Shown here: in pieces, positions 45,095-53,602 of the stretch | Position numbering within the stretch: the first letter of the stretch is position 1 | How the letters are laid out: each line of letters starts with the position of its first letter | From: Deltaproteobacteria bacterium | GTDB lineage: Bacteria > SAR324 > XYD2-FULL-50-16 | DNA length: 64,000 nt | Direction: 5' to 3' | Assembly (NCBI GenBank): GCA_018657625.1 | Contig: JABHWU010000013.1 | Location: 42,112 to 106,111, forward strand | Translations under genes and position numbers: made by a program | The notes under the pieces: model-generated | Seen by the model: the letters and a program-made list of their open reading frames with translations, nothing else | Database searches by the model: none | What the model was told of the DNA's origin: nothing

Positions 45095-47554
45095 ATGCCA
45101 CAAAATATTATTATTACACCTAAAGCTTCATTTAAAAAAGAAAAGCTGAAATTTAAGGATATTCCGGTTAATCAGTACAATAAAAAAATAAAAGATGTTT
45201 CAAAAGAATTTACCAAAGAAGAGTTATTGGGGATTTATCTTGATATGCAGTATATCAGGGAATTTGAAACCTCACTGGATCTGATTAAAAAGGAAGGGAT
45301 CTATCAGGGAATGCAGTATGACCATAAAGGGCCGGCGCATTTGTCTCTGGGACAGGAAGCTTCAGCGGTGGGACAGGCTTTTTATCTGGATGAGCATGAT
45401 CATATATATGGTAGTCACCGTTCCCACGGCGAAATTTTGGCTAAAGGTTTTTCCGCTGTAATTAAACTGGAAGAAAGTAAATTAATGGAAATTATGGAAT
45501 CTTTCTTCGATGGGCAAATTTTAAAAATTGTGGAAAAAAATCATAAAGGCAGTGTTAAAGATTTAGGTCGGAAATTTCTTATTTATGGTGCCTATGCTGA
45601 AATCTTTGCCCGATATACAGGTTTTAACAAAGGACTATCCGGATCAATGCATGCTTTTTTTACACCATTCGGTATTTATCCCAATAATGCCATTGTGGGC
45701 GGTTCGGCAACTATTTCAGCCGGAGCTGCACTTTTTAAAAGAGTGAATCGAAAAGAGGGTATTATTGTTTGTAATATCGGAGATGCTTCTTTTGGCTGTG
45801 GTCCGGTCTGGGAAGCCATGATGTTTTCAGCCATGGATCAATATCGAAAACTTTGGGACGATTCATTGGGTGGCGGATTACCAATTATCTTTAATGCCTT
45901 TAATAATCAATATGGTATGGGTGGGCAAACCAATGGAGAAACCATGGGCTATGAGAAACTGGTCCGAATTGGTGCCGGTGTTAATCCTGATCAAATGCAT
46001 GCCGAGCGTGTTAACGGTTATAATCCTTTGGCTGTGATGGATGCCCTAAAACGAAAGAAAAAAATATTAAAACAAGGTAAGGGACCGGTCCTGTTAGATG
46101 TGATCACTTATCGTATCAGCGGACACTCTCCATCCGATGTCAATTCATACCGAACCAAAGAAGAGTTGGAAATCTGGAAAGGTGCTGACGCTATTGAAAC
46201 CTATGGGAAACAGCTAATAGAAGCTGGTTTAGCCACTACTACTGATCTGAAAAAAATCAATAAAAGAATTACCAAGGAAACTAAAGAACTTTTCCGTCTT
46301 TCTACTGATTTGGATATTAGCCCCAGAATGACCTTAACATCCGAAGAAATTGGGGATGTTATGTTTTCTAATAAAAGCCTGGAAAAAATGGCTGAAGGGA
46401 AGATTGAAATGACTACGCCACTGGAGGAAAATGTTCGGGTCAAACAAATTGCCAGGAAAATAAGAAAATCAATCGAAAATGGTAAAGCAGTATCAAAAAT
46501 GAAGCGATTTAATATCAGAGACGGCATTTTTGAAGCTATTTATGATCGTTATAGTAAAGATCCTACCCTGGTGGCTTTTGGGGAAGAAAATCGTGATTGG
46601 GGCGGTGCATTTGGTGTTTATCGTGGGCTAACAGAAGCATTACCCTATCACAAAATTTTTAATTCTTCGATCTCTGAAGCAGCAATTGTCGGTGCAGCCG
46701 TAGGGTATGGATTGGAAGGCGGTAGAGTGATTGCGGAATTAATGTATTGTGACTTTATGGGAAGAGCGGGGGATGAAATATTCAATCAACTTTCAAAATG
46801 GCAAGCCATGAGCGGTGGCATCCTTAAGATGCCGGTTGTACTCAGGGTTTCTGTCGGTGCAAAATACGGCGCCCAGCATTCACAAGACTGGACAACCTTA
46901 ATTTCCCATATTCCCGGCCTGAAAGCAGTTTATCCGGTGACGCCTTATGACGCTAAAGGCCTCATGAATACAGCTTTGAATGGAACCGATCCGGTGATAT
47001 TTTTTGAAAGCCAGGGGATCTATGATGTCGGTGAAGATTTTGTGGAAGATGGCGTTCCTGAAGGCTATTATGAAATTCCATTTGGTGAGCCGGCCATTCG
47101 CAAAAAAGGAGCCGATATTTCAATTATTACTTTAGGTAGTGCACTTTATGGCGCTTTAATGGCAGCAGATCAGTTAAAAGAAAAATATGGTTTGGATGCC
47201 GACGTGATTGATTTACGATCAATTAATCCGTTGAATTATGATATGTTGGTATCCTCGCTTGAAAAAACCGGGCGGGGATTATTGGTATCTGATGCCTGCG
47301 AACGTGGCTCTTTTCTGCATACGATTGCTAACAACTTGAGTCAGCTGGCTTTCGATTATCTGGATGCACCGATTGCTGTTGTTGGATCCCGGAATTGGAT
47401 TACTCCGGCACCGGAACTGGAAGAGATGTTTTTTCCCCAGGAAAATTGGATTCTGGATGTTATCCATGAAAAAATACTTCCTTTGGAGAACCATGTTCCA
47501 ACTTCCAACCAAACCAATGGTGAATTGCTTCGTAGAAACCGATTGGGGATTTAA
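45095..47554 (+). CDS. Fused E1 (alpha-beta) of a 2-oxoacid dehydrogenase complex
   Basis: 819 residues. The first 430 or so resemble E1-alpha ([38 protein letters not shown]-binding [20 protein letters not shown] ... [10 protein letters not shown]). The last 350 resemble E1-beta ([60 protein letters not shown]). An extra 45-residue segment (about 125-170, [20 protein letters not shown]) is inserted after the first GxH block. Alpha and beta are usually separate in this enzyme class. TPP-dependent decarboxylation of a 2-oxoacid (pyruvate, acetoin or branched-chain) is expected. It is the last gene of the E2-E3-E1 operon. Confidence 0.88.
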   Translation: MPQNIIITPKASFKKEKLKFKDIPVNQYNKKIKDVSKEFTKEELLGIYLDMQYIREFETSLDLIKKEGIYQGMQYDHKGPAHLSLGQEASAVGQAFYLDEHDHIYGSHRSHGEILAKGFSAVIKLEESKLMEIMESFFDGQILKIVEKNHKGSVKDLGRKFLIYGAYAEIFARYTGFNKGLSGSMHAFFTPFGIYPNNAIVGGSATISAGAALFKRVNRKEGIIVCNIGDASFGCGPVWEAMMFSAMDQYRKLWDDSLGGGLPIIFNAFNNQYGMGGQTNGETMGYEKLVRIGAGVNPDQMHAERVNGYNPLAVMDALKRKKKILKQGKGPVLLDVITYRISGHSPSDVNSYRTKEELEIWKGADAIETYGKQLIEAGLATTTDLKKINKRITKETKELFRLSTDLDISPRMTLTSEEIGDVMFSNKSLEKMAEGKIEMTTPLEENVRVKQIARKIRKSIENGKAVSKMKRFNIRDGIFEAIYDRYSKDPTLVAFGEENRDWGGAFGVYRGLTEALPYHKIFNSSISEAAIVGAAVGYGLEGGRVIAELMYCDFMGRAGDEIFNQLSKWQAMSGGILKMPVVLRVSVGAKYGAQHSQDWTTLISHIPGLKAVYPVTPYDAKGLMNTALNGTDPVIFFESQGIYDVGEDFVEDGVPEGYYEIPFGEPAIRKKGADISIITLGSALYGALMAADQLKEKYGLDADVIDLRSINPLNYDMLVSSLEKTGRGLLVSDACERGSFLHTIANNLSQLAFDYLDAPIAVVGSRNWITPAPELEEMFFPQENWILDVIHEKILPLENHVPTSNQTNGELLRRNRLGI

Positions 47555-47664
47555 AAGATCCGGATTTCCAATAGCATGGAAAAACCAAGGGGATATTTAC
47601 CATGGGACTGTTTTGTAAATACGTTTACTGGAAGAAAAAGTACGTCCCGTTATCATCTCGAGTT

Positions 47665-47700
47665 TTTACACAGATAAATCTGTGATATGTTTGCAATAAA
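47665..47700. repeat. Dispersed 36-bp palindromic repeat
   Basis: TTTACACAGATAAATCTGTG then ATATGTTTGCAATAAA. The first half contains the palindrome CACAGA-TAAA-TCTGTG. A reverse-complement copy at 56532-56567 differs at about two positions, and a diverged copy is at 41196. Function unknown. Confidence 0.65.
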
Positions 47701-47709
47701 CTTGGTCCT

Positions 47710-47789
47710 GTCATTTCGACGAGCTTGCGAGGAGAAATCTTATTAATTGAGATAAAAAAAGATCTCTCCTCATTCTTCGTCGAGATGAC
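47710..47789. repeat. GTCATTTCGAC palindromic dispersed element
   Basis: GTCATTTCGACGAG... is mirrored by ...TCGTCGAGATGAC, an imperfect 80-base palindrome with GGAGAAATCTT and AGATCTCTCC as inner arms. The same core forms the inside of the MITE at 31788 and 58442 (70 bases there). This copy lacks the MITE ends, so the palindromic core exists on its own. Related to REP/ERIC-type sequences. Confidence 0.7.
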
Positions 47790-47924
47790 ATTTGACAACA
47801 CTTTGATTTTAAAGGCACAAAATTCAAGTTTATAGAAGCTTGCGACGAGAGATCTTGTTGAAATTAAAAGATTTCTCATTCTTGCTCAAAGTATCGCAAA
47901 TTCAGTGCTCAGGGGACGGGCGAT

Positions 47925-47995
47925 ACAAAAACGCGTTCCCTGAGCGAAGTCGGAAGATACTGACGACACAAAAACGCGTTCCCTGAGCGAAGTCG
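47925..47995. repeat. Two tandem 28-bp repeats before transaldolase
   Basis: ACAAAAACGCGTTCCCTGAG-CGAAGTCG is present at 47925-47952 and again at 47968-47995, 15 bases apart. The motif CCCTGAGCGAAGTCGAAGGG is a common intergenic repeat type in environmental genomes; a diverged reverse-complement form (CCCTTCGACCTCGCTCAG) is at about 31721. The rest of the 470-base spacer is occupied by the elements listed above. Confidence 0.7.
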
Positions 47996-48023
47996 AAGGG
48001 ATTAATAAAAAATGGAGAATTAA

Positions 48024-48980
48024 ATGAGCAATAAACTCGATCAATTAAAGACCATGTCAACAGTAGTGGCTGATACCGGAGACATTAATGCCATAAAAAA
48101 ATATACACCGGAAGATTCCACCACGAACCCCAGTTTATTATTGAAAGCAGCTCAAATGGAGCAATATGCTTATTTGGTTGAAGAAGCTGTCAGTTGGGGG
48201 AAACAACAAGGTGGATCTGAAGAAAATACCATTAATAACATCATTGATAAATTAGCAGTTAATTTTGGGCTGGAGTTATTAAAAATTGTACCGGGACGTG
48301 TTTCCACAGAAGTTGATGCATCATTATCATTTAAAACGGAAGCTTCGATTAGTAAGGGGCAGCAGCTAATTTCGCTTTATGAAGCGGCTGGTATTTCCCG
48401 GGACCGTGTCCTGATTAAGCTGGCAGCAACCTGGGAAGGCATCAAGGCCGCAGAAAAACTGGAGCAGGAAGGGATCAATTGTAACCTAACGCTCCTGTTT
48501 AGTTTTGCCCAGGCAGTAGCTTGTGCGGAAGCCAAGGTGTTTTTAATTTCACCTTTTGTAGGACGAATCATGGACTGGTATGCTAAAAAAGAAGGAAAGA
48601 CGTTTACACCTGAAGAAGATCCCGGAGTACTGTCTGTCACCGAAATTTTTCATTATTACAAAAAATTCGGATATAATACAGTCGTTATGGGGGCTAGTTT
48701 CAGAAATACCGAAGAAATAGAACAATTAGCCGGTTGTGATCGCATTACCATTAGCCCGAATTTATTAGAGGAATTGCAGCAGGATACTGGGGATTTACCT
48801 TTGAAATTGGACCCGGTAGAGAGTCAAAAAAAGTCTATTGAAAAACTAAACCTGGATGAAAGTACATTTCGGTGGATGCTGAATCAGAATGCCATGGCGA
48901 CTGAAAAACTTGGTGAAGGTATTCGGGGCTTTTACAATGATACGGTTACCTTAAAATCATTTATTGCTAAGAAGCTATAA
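48024..48980 (+). CDS. tal: Transaldolase
   Basis: 318 residues, the TalB-type length. The Schiff-base lysine is K132 in [12 protein letters not shown], exactly where it lies in E. coli TalB. Other blocks: [78 protein letters not shown]. It transfers a dihydroxyacetone unit in the pentose phosphate pathway. GGAG lies seven bases before the ATG. A shorter copy of its 3' end exists at 50879-51080. Confidence 0.97.
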   Translation: MSNKLDQLKTMSTVVADTGDINAIKKYTPEDSTTNPSLLLKAAQMEQYAYLVEEAVSWGKQQGGSEENTINNIIDKLAVNFGLELLKIVPGRVSTEVDASLSFKTEASISKGQQLISLYEAAGISRDRVLIKLAATWEGIKAAEKLEQEGINCNLTLLFSFAQAVACAEAKVFLISPFVGRIMDWYAKKEGKTFTPEEDPGVLSVTEIFHYYKKFGYNTVVMGASFRNTEEIEQLAGCDRITISPNLLEELQQDTGDLPLKLDPVESQKKSIEKLNLDESTFRWMLNQNAMATEKLGEGIRGFYNDTVTLKSFIAKKL

Positions 48981-49130
48981 GAAAATTAATACTGGAAGAA
49001 AAAGCTCTAATCAGATAATCCTCGAATTTGTTAAGAACCTCCGCCTGTTGCGAATATTTTTCATTAAAAAAATCATCACAATGGACTGGGGTTCTTTTTT
49101 GGTGATTTCTCTAACCACCCCCTCAGGTCC

Positions 49131-50291
49131 TTAATTCAAAAGTTTGCAAAATTTTTCAATATGCGGATATCCTATTACAGAATGCTCCTGTCTTTCCTGT
49201 TCAATATTATTATTAATAATTAGAATAGAATGCGGAGATGTTTTAGATATTTTATTAAAATAATTTAATCCTTTAAAAAATCCTGCTGTTATTGTTTGCG
49301 ATGATTTTATTTCGACCGGAACATTTCCATTACCAGTCTCAATAACCAGATCAACTTCATTACCAACATGGTCTCTAAAATAGTAGAGATTACTTCTTTT
49401 GCCGCAATTATACCGATATTTAAGAAACTCTCCGACAACAAAGGTTTCGAATAATTCTCCCCGCAGTGGATGAGTTATCAACTGGTTAGAATTTTCGATT
49501 CCTAATAAGTGGGCAGCAAGCCCGGTGTCTACAAAGTATAATTTTGGAGACTTGATAATTCGCTTGTTAAAATTCTGATGGTAAGGTGGTAATAAATATA
49601 TGATATAGCTGGCTTCTAAAATAGAAATCCAATTTCGGATGGTATTATGTGTAATACCTAAATCATTACCTATGTTACTGAAGTTTATTATTTGCCCGGT
49701 TCTACCTGCGCATAGTTGTAAAAACCGATGAAACTGCAGGAGGTCTTTGAGTTTAATCAATGACCTGACATCCCGCTCCACATATGTTTCCAGGTAAGCT
49801 GACAGGAAAAGCTCAGGTTTAATTTTTTGATCAAATATTCGTGGATAAAAACCATTAAATAAAATATTTTCAGTCGATTCTTGACCATGGTATATTTCAT
49901 TGTAAGAAAAAGGCAGGAGCTTCAGCATTCCCGTACGTCCAGCCAGTGATTGAGATATGGATTGAACATATTCAAATTGATTGCTACCGGTTAGGATAAA
50001 CATACCATTCATCTGCTTTGAATCAACAATGGTTTGAATATAGGATAATAGTGATGGGACATGTTGAATTTCATCAAGGATAGCACCTTTTGGATATTTG
50101 GCCAAAAAACCACGTGGATCATTTTCAGCGAATTGCCGAGTGTCCAAATCCTCTAAAGATACATAATTTTTGTTTGGAAATGTCATTTTTGCCAATGTAG
50201 TTTTGCCGGACTGCCGAGGACCAGTAATTGTCACTATTGGGAATGATATGGACATTTCAACTAAAATTTCACTAATTTTTCTTTTTACCAT
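49131..50291 (-). CDS. AAA-type ATPase with DUF4143 domain
   Basis: 386 residues. The N-terminal ATPase domain has a Walker A GPRQSGKTTLAK and Walker B GAILDEIQHVP with sensor FILTGSNQFEYVQ; the C-terminal half is DUF4143 (RTGQIINFSNIGNDLGITHN, LYYFRDHVGNEVDLVIETG, PVEIKSSQT with a PD-(D/E)xK-like nuclease core). Such proteins are abundant accessory genes of unknown role, probably mobile or linked with toxin-antitoxin or defence functions. The neighbours here are fragments, which fits an accessory patch. Confidence 0.85.
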   Translation of the reverse strand: MVKRKISEILVEMSISFPIVTITGPRQSGKTTLAKMTFPNKNYVSLEDLDTRQFAENDPRGFLAKYPKGAILDEIQHVPSLLSYIQTIVDSKQMNGMFILTGSNQFEYVQSISQSLAGRTGMLKLLPFSYNEIYHGQESTENILFNGFYPRIFDQKIKPELFLSAYLETYVERDVRSLIKLKDLLQFHRFLQLCAGRTGQIINFSNIGNDLGITHNTIRNWISILEASYIIYLLPPYHQNFNKRIIKSPKLYFVDTGLAAHLLGIENSNQLITHPLRGELFETFVVGEFLKYRYNCGKRSNLYYFRDHVGNEVDLVIETGNGNVPVEIKSSQTITAGFFKGLNYFNKISKTSPHSILIINNNIEQERQEHSVIGYPHIEKFCKLLN

Positions 50292-50428
50292 ACTGTTATA
50301 TTTGTTTTATTACATTTTGGTAGTTGATATTACATAATGTAATTAATTGGTTTTTTTGTCAATTGATATTAAATTCTTACTTCTTTATCTAATCGTTATG
50401 TGATAATGCTGAAATATAAAATACGCTT

Positions 50429-50516
50429 TTTAACAATCGCAAGTGAGCAGTAGAAGTAATGCCTTTTTCATATTTTTAAGAGCTTTCGGGAATCTGTTAT
50501 CAAAATGGATAAAATA
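50429..50516. repeat. Direct repeat A (90 bp)
   Basis: AATCGCAAGTGAGCAG starts a block that recurs as repeat B at 51851-51951, both ending TCAAAATGGATAAAATA. Repeat B carries a short insertion (TGGTTGAATGG). Between the two lie the aminotransferase, transaldolase and ligase fragments and the small membrane protein gene. Confidence 0.65.
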
Positions 50517-50544
50517 AAGTTTGATTTCCGTTATCTGAGCTTAA

Positions 50545-50564
50545 ACTAAAGTCAAACAAAGATC
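50545..50564. repeat. Left member of a 20-bp inverted repeat pair
   Basis: ACTAAAGTCAAACAAAGATC is exactly the reverse complement of 53009-53028. It is followed by TGACCCCTTTTTTGACCCC. AGATCTGACCCC ends of this kind resemble those next to IS200-like transposases (recollection, not checked). The two copies bracket a patch of 2.5 kb. Confidence 0.6.
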
Positions 50565-50748
50565 TGACCCCTTTTTTGACCCCTTTTCCCCCCTTTTCTT
50601 AAAAGATAACGGGTTTGGTTGAATAGATATTTGTTTACAGCTTATCGGCATCATCCTCTAAAAAAGAAAATAACCGTTAGCTAATCACCAATCCATTTTT
50701 ACTCAAAACGACAATGAACCTGTTTAACAAACCGGTGCATCCGACTAG

Positions 50749-50871
50749 TTTGAGCTGTCCCTCATCAAGGCGATGGAATTAGAAGTGTCTCGATATCCGA
50801 ATGCTGTTTCGCTCGCCCAAGGGATTCCGAGTTTTAGGATCCCGGAAAAAGTAATTCAGTATGCCCAATAA
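50749..50871 (+). pseudogene. Aminotransferase N-terminal fragment
   Basis: 41 codons, FELSLIKAMELEVSRYPN then AVSLAQGIPSFRIPEK, ending TAA. This is the start region of a class I/II PLP aminotransferase (the family reads ELSxIKxMELEASRYPDAISLAQGIPSF). An in-frame TAG precedes it and the rest of the enzyme is absent. It joins directly to the transaldolase fragment. Confidence 0.7.
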
Positions 50872-50878
50872 AAAATAT

Positions 50879-51080
50879 CAGCAGGATACTGGGGATTTAC
50901 CATTGAAATTGGATCCGTCAGAGAGTCAAAAAAGTCTATTGAATAACTAAACCTGGATGAAAGTACTTTTCGGTGGATGCTGAATCAAAATGCCATGGCT
51001 AAGGAAAAACTTGGAGAAGGTATTCGTGGATTTTTTAATGATACGGTTATCTAAAAATGCTTTATTGCTAAGAAGCTATA
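50879..51080 (+). pseudogene. tal: Duplicated 3' fragment of transaldolase
   Basis: About 200 bases match the end of tal (48777-48980) almost throughout, from CAGCAGGATACTGGGGATTT to GCTAAGAAGCTATA. The copy has lost the reading frame (an in-frame stop in GAATAACTAAACC and an added base in GTTATCTAAAAATGC) and has no 5' part. It is a partial duplication left after the real tal was copied or after a recombination event. Confidence 0.85.
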
Positions 51081-51145
51081 GTATATAGCGGTCTGAGTCA
51101 ATTGAGTAAACTTGGTTCAGGTCTTTTCATTTCCCCCGCCCCTTT

Positions 51146-51304
51146 CTAATCTCCACTAAATTCTCTTTTGATCAGGTTGGCATGTTTAATTTTATACATT
51201 TTGGTTGTTGGTGTGCGAACAGCTTCCCGAGTTCCTGTAATCGCCGATAGAAAATTTTCTTCAAAAACGTTATCAATAAAGGGTCTTGCAGTTAGTGAAA
51301 AATC
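51146..51304 (-). pseudogene. C-terminal fragment of an adenylating-enzyme-like protein
   Basis: 53 codons bounded by stops: FSLTARPFIDNVFEENFLSA, then GTREAVRTPTTKMYKIKHAN and LIKREFSGD. The closing section resembles the C-terminus of an AMP-forming ligase (a guess from the pattern). No start codon and no remainder of the gene. Confidence 0.4.
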
Positions 51305-51453
51305 CTACTAATAAAATAGATACTTAGTATTTAATTACCCATATTCTTCCAATGGATATGGGTAAAAGAGAAGGTTTTTTAATTTTTTATATATCTAAGT
51401 TACTGATAATAATATTAAATAAAAAGTGTTTGATTTGATGAAGGTAATCAAGA

Positions 51454-51771
51454 ATGAAACCTAAAAAAAATAAATTGATACTTTACACTCTCCCGGTTCT
51501 TTCTGCACTTAACCTCCTCGACACATTCCTGTCATTTTACCTGCTGAAGTTTTTTGATGATAAATTCGAAGTTAATATTTTAGCATCAAAGTTGTTCGAA
51601 GTTGAATCCACAGGGACATTATTTCTAGTATTGAAGGTGGTATTTTCGTTGCTGTTATATGTATATTGGAAGAAAAGAAGATCAATTTCAGGAGTTGTTA
51701 ATGCTTTAGGTGTCTTCGGGATTGGCATTTATCTATTTTTGATTTTCCATGGCTTAACCTATCTCATTTGA
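51454..51771 (+). CDS. Small three-helix membrane protein (DUF5658-like)
   Basis: 105 residues with three predicted transmembrane helices (YTLPVLSALNLLDTFLSFYL, TLFLVLKVVFSLLLYVYW, VFGIGIYLFLIFHGLTYLI). The N-terminus LILYTLPVLSALNLLDTFLS, with an Asn-Leu-Leu-Asp motif inside the first helix, is typical of small membrane proteins classed as DUF5658. Its function is unknown. It sits between repeats A and B in the fragment-rich patch. Confidence 0.55.
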   Translation: MKPKKNKLILYTLPVLSALNLLDTFLSFYLLKFFDDKFEVNILASKLFEVESTGTLFLVLKVVFSLLLYVYWKKRRSISGVVNALGVFGIGIYLFLIFHGLTYLI

Positions 51772-51850
51772 AACCTTTGTGTTTAATACTTTGGGTTCGC
51801 TCGTTTCCCCTGGATTCCATCTGAGAAAGCGATGCCTGTGAAATTATGAT

Positions 51851-51951
51851 TTTTAATAATCGCAAGTGAGCAGTGGTTGAATGGTAGAAGTGGTGCCTTT
51901 TTCATGTTTTTAAGGGTCTTCGGGGAAGCCTTCATCAAAATGGATAAAATA
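51851..51951. repeat. Direct repeat B
   Basis: Second member of the pair with 50429-50516. Begins TTTTAATAATCGCAAGTGAG and ends CATCAAAATGGATAAAATA. See repeat A. Confidence 0.65.
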
Positions 51952-52003
51952 GGATTTTAGTAGTGTGGGTATTGATATTGGATTTTGCCGGTTTCTAAAA
52001 AAT

Positions 52004-52031
52004 ATCAAGCAGGCCATTGCACCTGCTTGAT
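52004..52031 (-). terminator. Hairpin downstream of the recombinase remnant
   Basis: ATCAAGCAGG / CCTGCTTGAT, a perfect 10-bp stem with an 8-base loop. On the minus strand a T-rich stretch (ATATTTTTTAG) follows it, so it fits an intrinsic terminator for the minus-strand gene at 52077. Confidence 0.6.
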
Positions 52032-52076
52032 TGATTTAATCAATTAACTGAAACGTATAGGTTCAACCTCTACGAT

Positions 52077-52430
52077 TCACAACATATCACTAGCTGGATT
52101 CTTTAATATGCTGCCATTTCTATAATAATCATCGACAGAACGTGACGTCTTGTGTCCTGACATCCTCATTATCTCCCAAATAGGAATAGTTTGAATGTTT
52201 CCAGTAACAGGATCTTTGATACCAGATGCGGCTGAAGTCACAAATCCTGATCGAATTGAATGCGCAGACAAATTACCTTCGATGCCAACCAATTTCATTC
52301 TTTCTTTGAATATTTGATTGACTGCTGATAGAAATATGGGTTTCAATGAACTAGTCGTATTACCTGATCTAACAATCTTCTGGGCTTTTTTTCGAATTAA
52401 GAAAACAATGATTGAATTGAAAAAAATCAA
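52077..52430 (-). pseudogene. Tyrosine recombinase C-terminal remnant
   Basis: 117 codons covering the end of a phage-type integrase. The catalytic elements visible are the HxxR box in LSAHSIRSGFVTSAASG, the second histidine in MRMSGHKTSRS and the nucleophilic tyrosine in VDDYYRNG. The N-terminal core-binding domain and first arginine are missing; the frame opens only at a stop near 52445 and lacks a good start. It abuts the divergent cytochrome c gene. Confidence 0.75.
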
Positions 52431-52458
52431 ATTAGTGAAACGTTAAAAATAATTGATC

Positions 52459-52998
52459 ATGAAAATAAATTTACTTTTAATTTTATCTATAATATTCATG
52501 TCTGTTGGTTTTATTGCACTAGCGGATGATGACGATTCTTATAACACCGATTTTAAGGTGGTCCCGAATGCATCTTATACTGAAGAGTGTGGAAGCTGCC
52601 ATTTTACCTACTTTCCTGGAATGTTGCCAAGTAAGTCATGGAGATTACTATTATCAGACTCTAATTTAAACAAGCATTTCGGTGAAGAAATTGATTTGGA
52701 TAAACCTACAAAAAGTCAGATTCTTAACTATTTAACCATCGATTCCGCTGATAAATCTAAATATAAGAGATCAAAAAAAATAAATCGATCAATCAGTCCT
52801 AATGAAAGTCCATTAAGGATTACTGAAACAAGATATATCAATGACAAACACAGAAAAATTCCTCTGAAATTGGTTACAGAAAATTCAGAAGTTGAATCGC
52901 TAAGTAATTGCGATTCCTGCCACAAAGAAGCGGAAAAAGGAATCTTTGATGATGATACTGTTGAAATCCCGGGATATGGAAAATGGGATGATGATTAA
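52459..52998 (+). CDS. Diheme cytochrome c, exported
   Basis: 179 residues from the ATG at 52459 (a TTG two codons earlier is also in frame). Signal peptide LLLILSIIFMSVGFIALA, then two heme-binding motifs, CGSCH (in TEECGSCHFTYFPGMLP) and CDSCH (in SNCDSCHKEAEKG). It matches the DHC-type dihaem cytochromes (about 150-residue mature chain with a CxxCH at each end). Such proteins carry electrons in the periplasm. Its location inside the fragment patch makes horizontal acquisition plausible. Confidence 0.8.
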   Translation: MKINLLLILSIIFMSVGFIALADDDDSYNTDFKVVPNASYTEECGSCHFTYFPGMLPSKSWRLLLSDSNLNKHFGEEIDLDKPTKSQILNYLTIDSADKSKYKRSKKINRSISPNESPLRITETRYINDKHRKIPLKLVTENSEVESLSNCDSCHKEAEKGIFDDDTVEIPGYGKWDDD

Positions 52999-53008
52999 CC
53001 AAGGGAAA

Positions 53009-53028
53009 GATCTTTGTTTGACTTTAGT
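53009..53028. repeat. Right member of a 20-bp inverted repeat pair
   Basis: GATCTTTGTTTGACTTTAGT is the exact reverse complement of 50545-50564, the other end of the 2.5-kb patch. Confidence 0.6.
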
Positions 53029-53063
53029 ACAAGATCAAAAAGCAGAAATCAGATTTTATTTTA

Positions 53064-53473
53064 CTAAAGCCAGTTTTCAACCGCTATTCCTTGAACTTGT
53101 TCAAATTCTCGAATATTAGCGGTCACCAAAGTTAGGCCATATGCAATGGCTTGAGCTGCTATCAGCTTATCGTTGGGGCCGATTAGTGTTCCAGATTTTT
53201 CCAAATTTGATCTTAAAATCGCATATTGTCTGTCGGTAGGTTCCTCAAATGGAATAATTTCAATTGCTGAAAGAATTGCTTCCATTTGACTACGTAGCCT
53301 TTTGGACCCTTTTTTCTCAACACCGAAGTGTAGCTCACTGGATACAATGATACTTGTGCATATGGTTTCTTCTCCTAATTAATTGAAATTCTATTCTTGA
53401 TAATACCATGGGGATTTCTCACTAGTTCAGAAATAATGTATGTATCTAACAAGTATTTGAGATTTGCATTCAT
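53064..53473 (-). pseudogene. VapC-type PIN-domain toxin, frameshifted
   Basis: The start is MNANLKYLLDTYIISELVRN, where the usual PIN opening DTNIISELVR has Asn changed to Tyr. A frame break near 53380 follows, and after it the frame continues TICTSIIVSSELHFGVEKKG and LIAAQAIAYGLTLVTANIRE to VENWL. The last part keeps the acidic PIN residues (D in GPNDKLIA, T-A-N). Only 73 codons are open in one frame. It is a ribonuclease toxin family member that has lost function. Confidence 0.8.
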
Positions 53474-53553
53474 ATGCTAATATCATCTAATGGTAAGAGT
53501 GATTCATCAACATCTGGAAAGGTTTCTTTGTGATGGAGGTGGCGGAAATTTGA
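53470..53553 (-). pseudogene. VapB-type antitoxin C-terminal fragment
   Basis: 27 codons ending HHKETFPDVDESLLPLDDIS and TGA. The TGA overlaps the VapC ATG (ATATGA), the normal coupling in vapBC operons. The N-terminal DNA-binding part is gone (a stop is directly upstream), so it cannot make a complete antitoxin. Confidence 0.5.
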
Positions 53554-53602
53554 CTACCATTTTTTTAAAAACATCTCAGGAAAGAGATAAACAGGTTTCC
53601 GC

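Noticed and set aside
47925..47995. Tandem 28-bp repeats as a CRISPR array
   Set aside because: Only two units with a 15-base spacer, no cas genes, and the repeat is a common intergenic sequence type.
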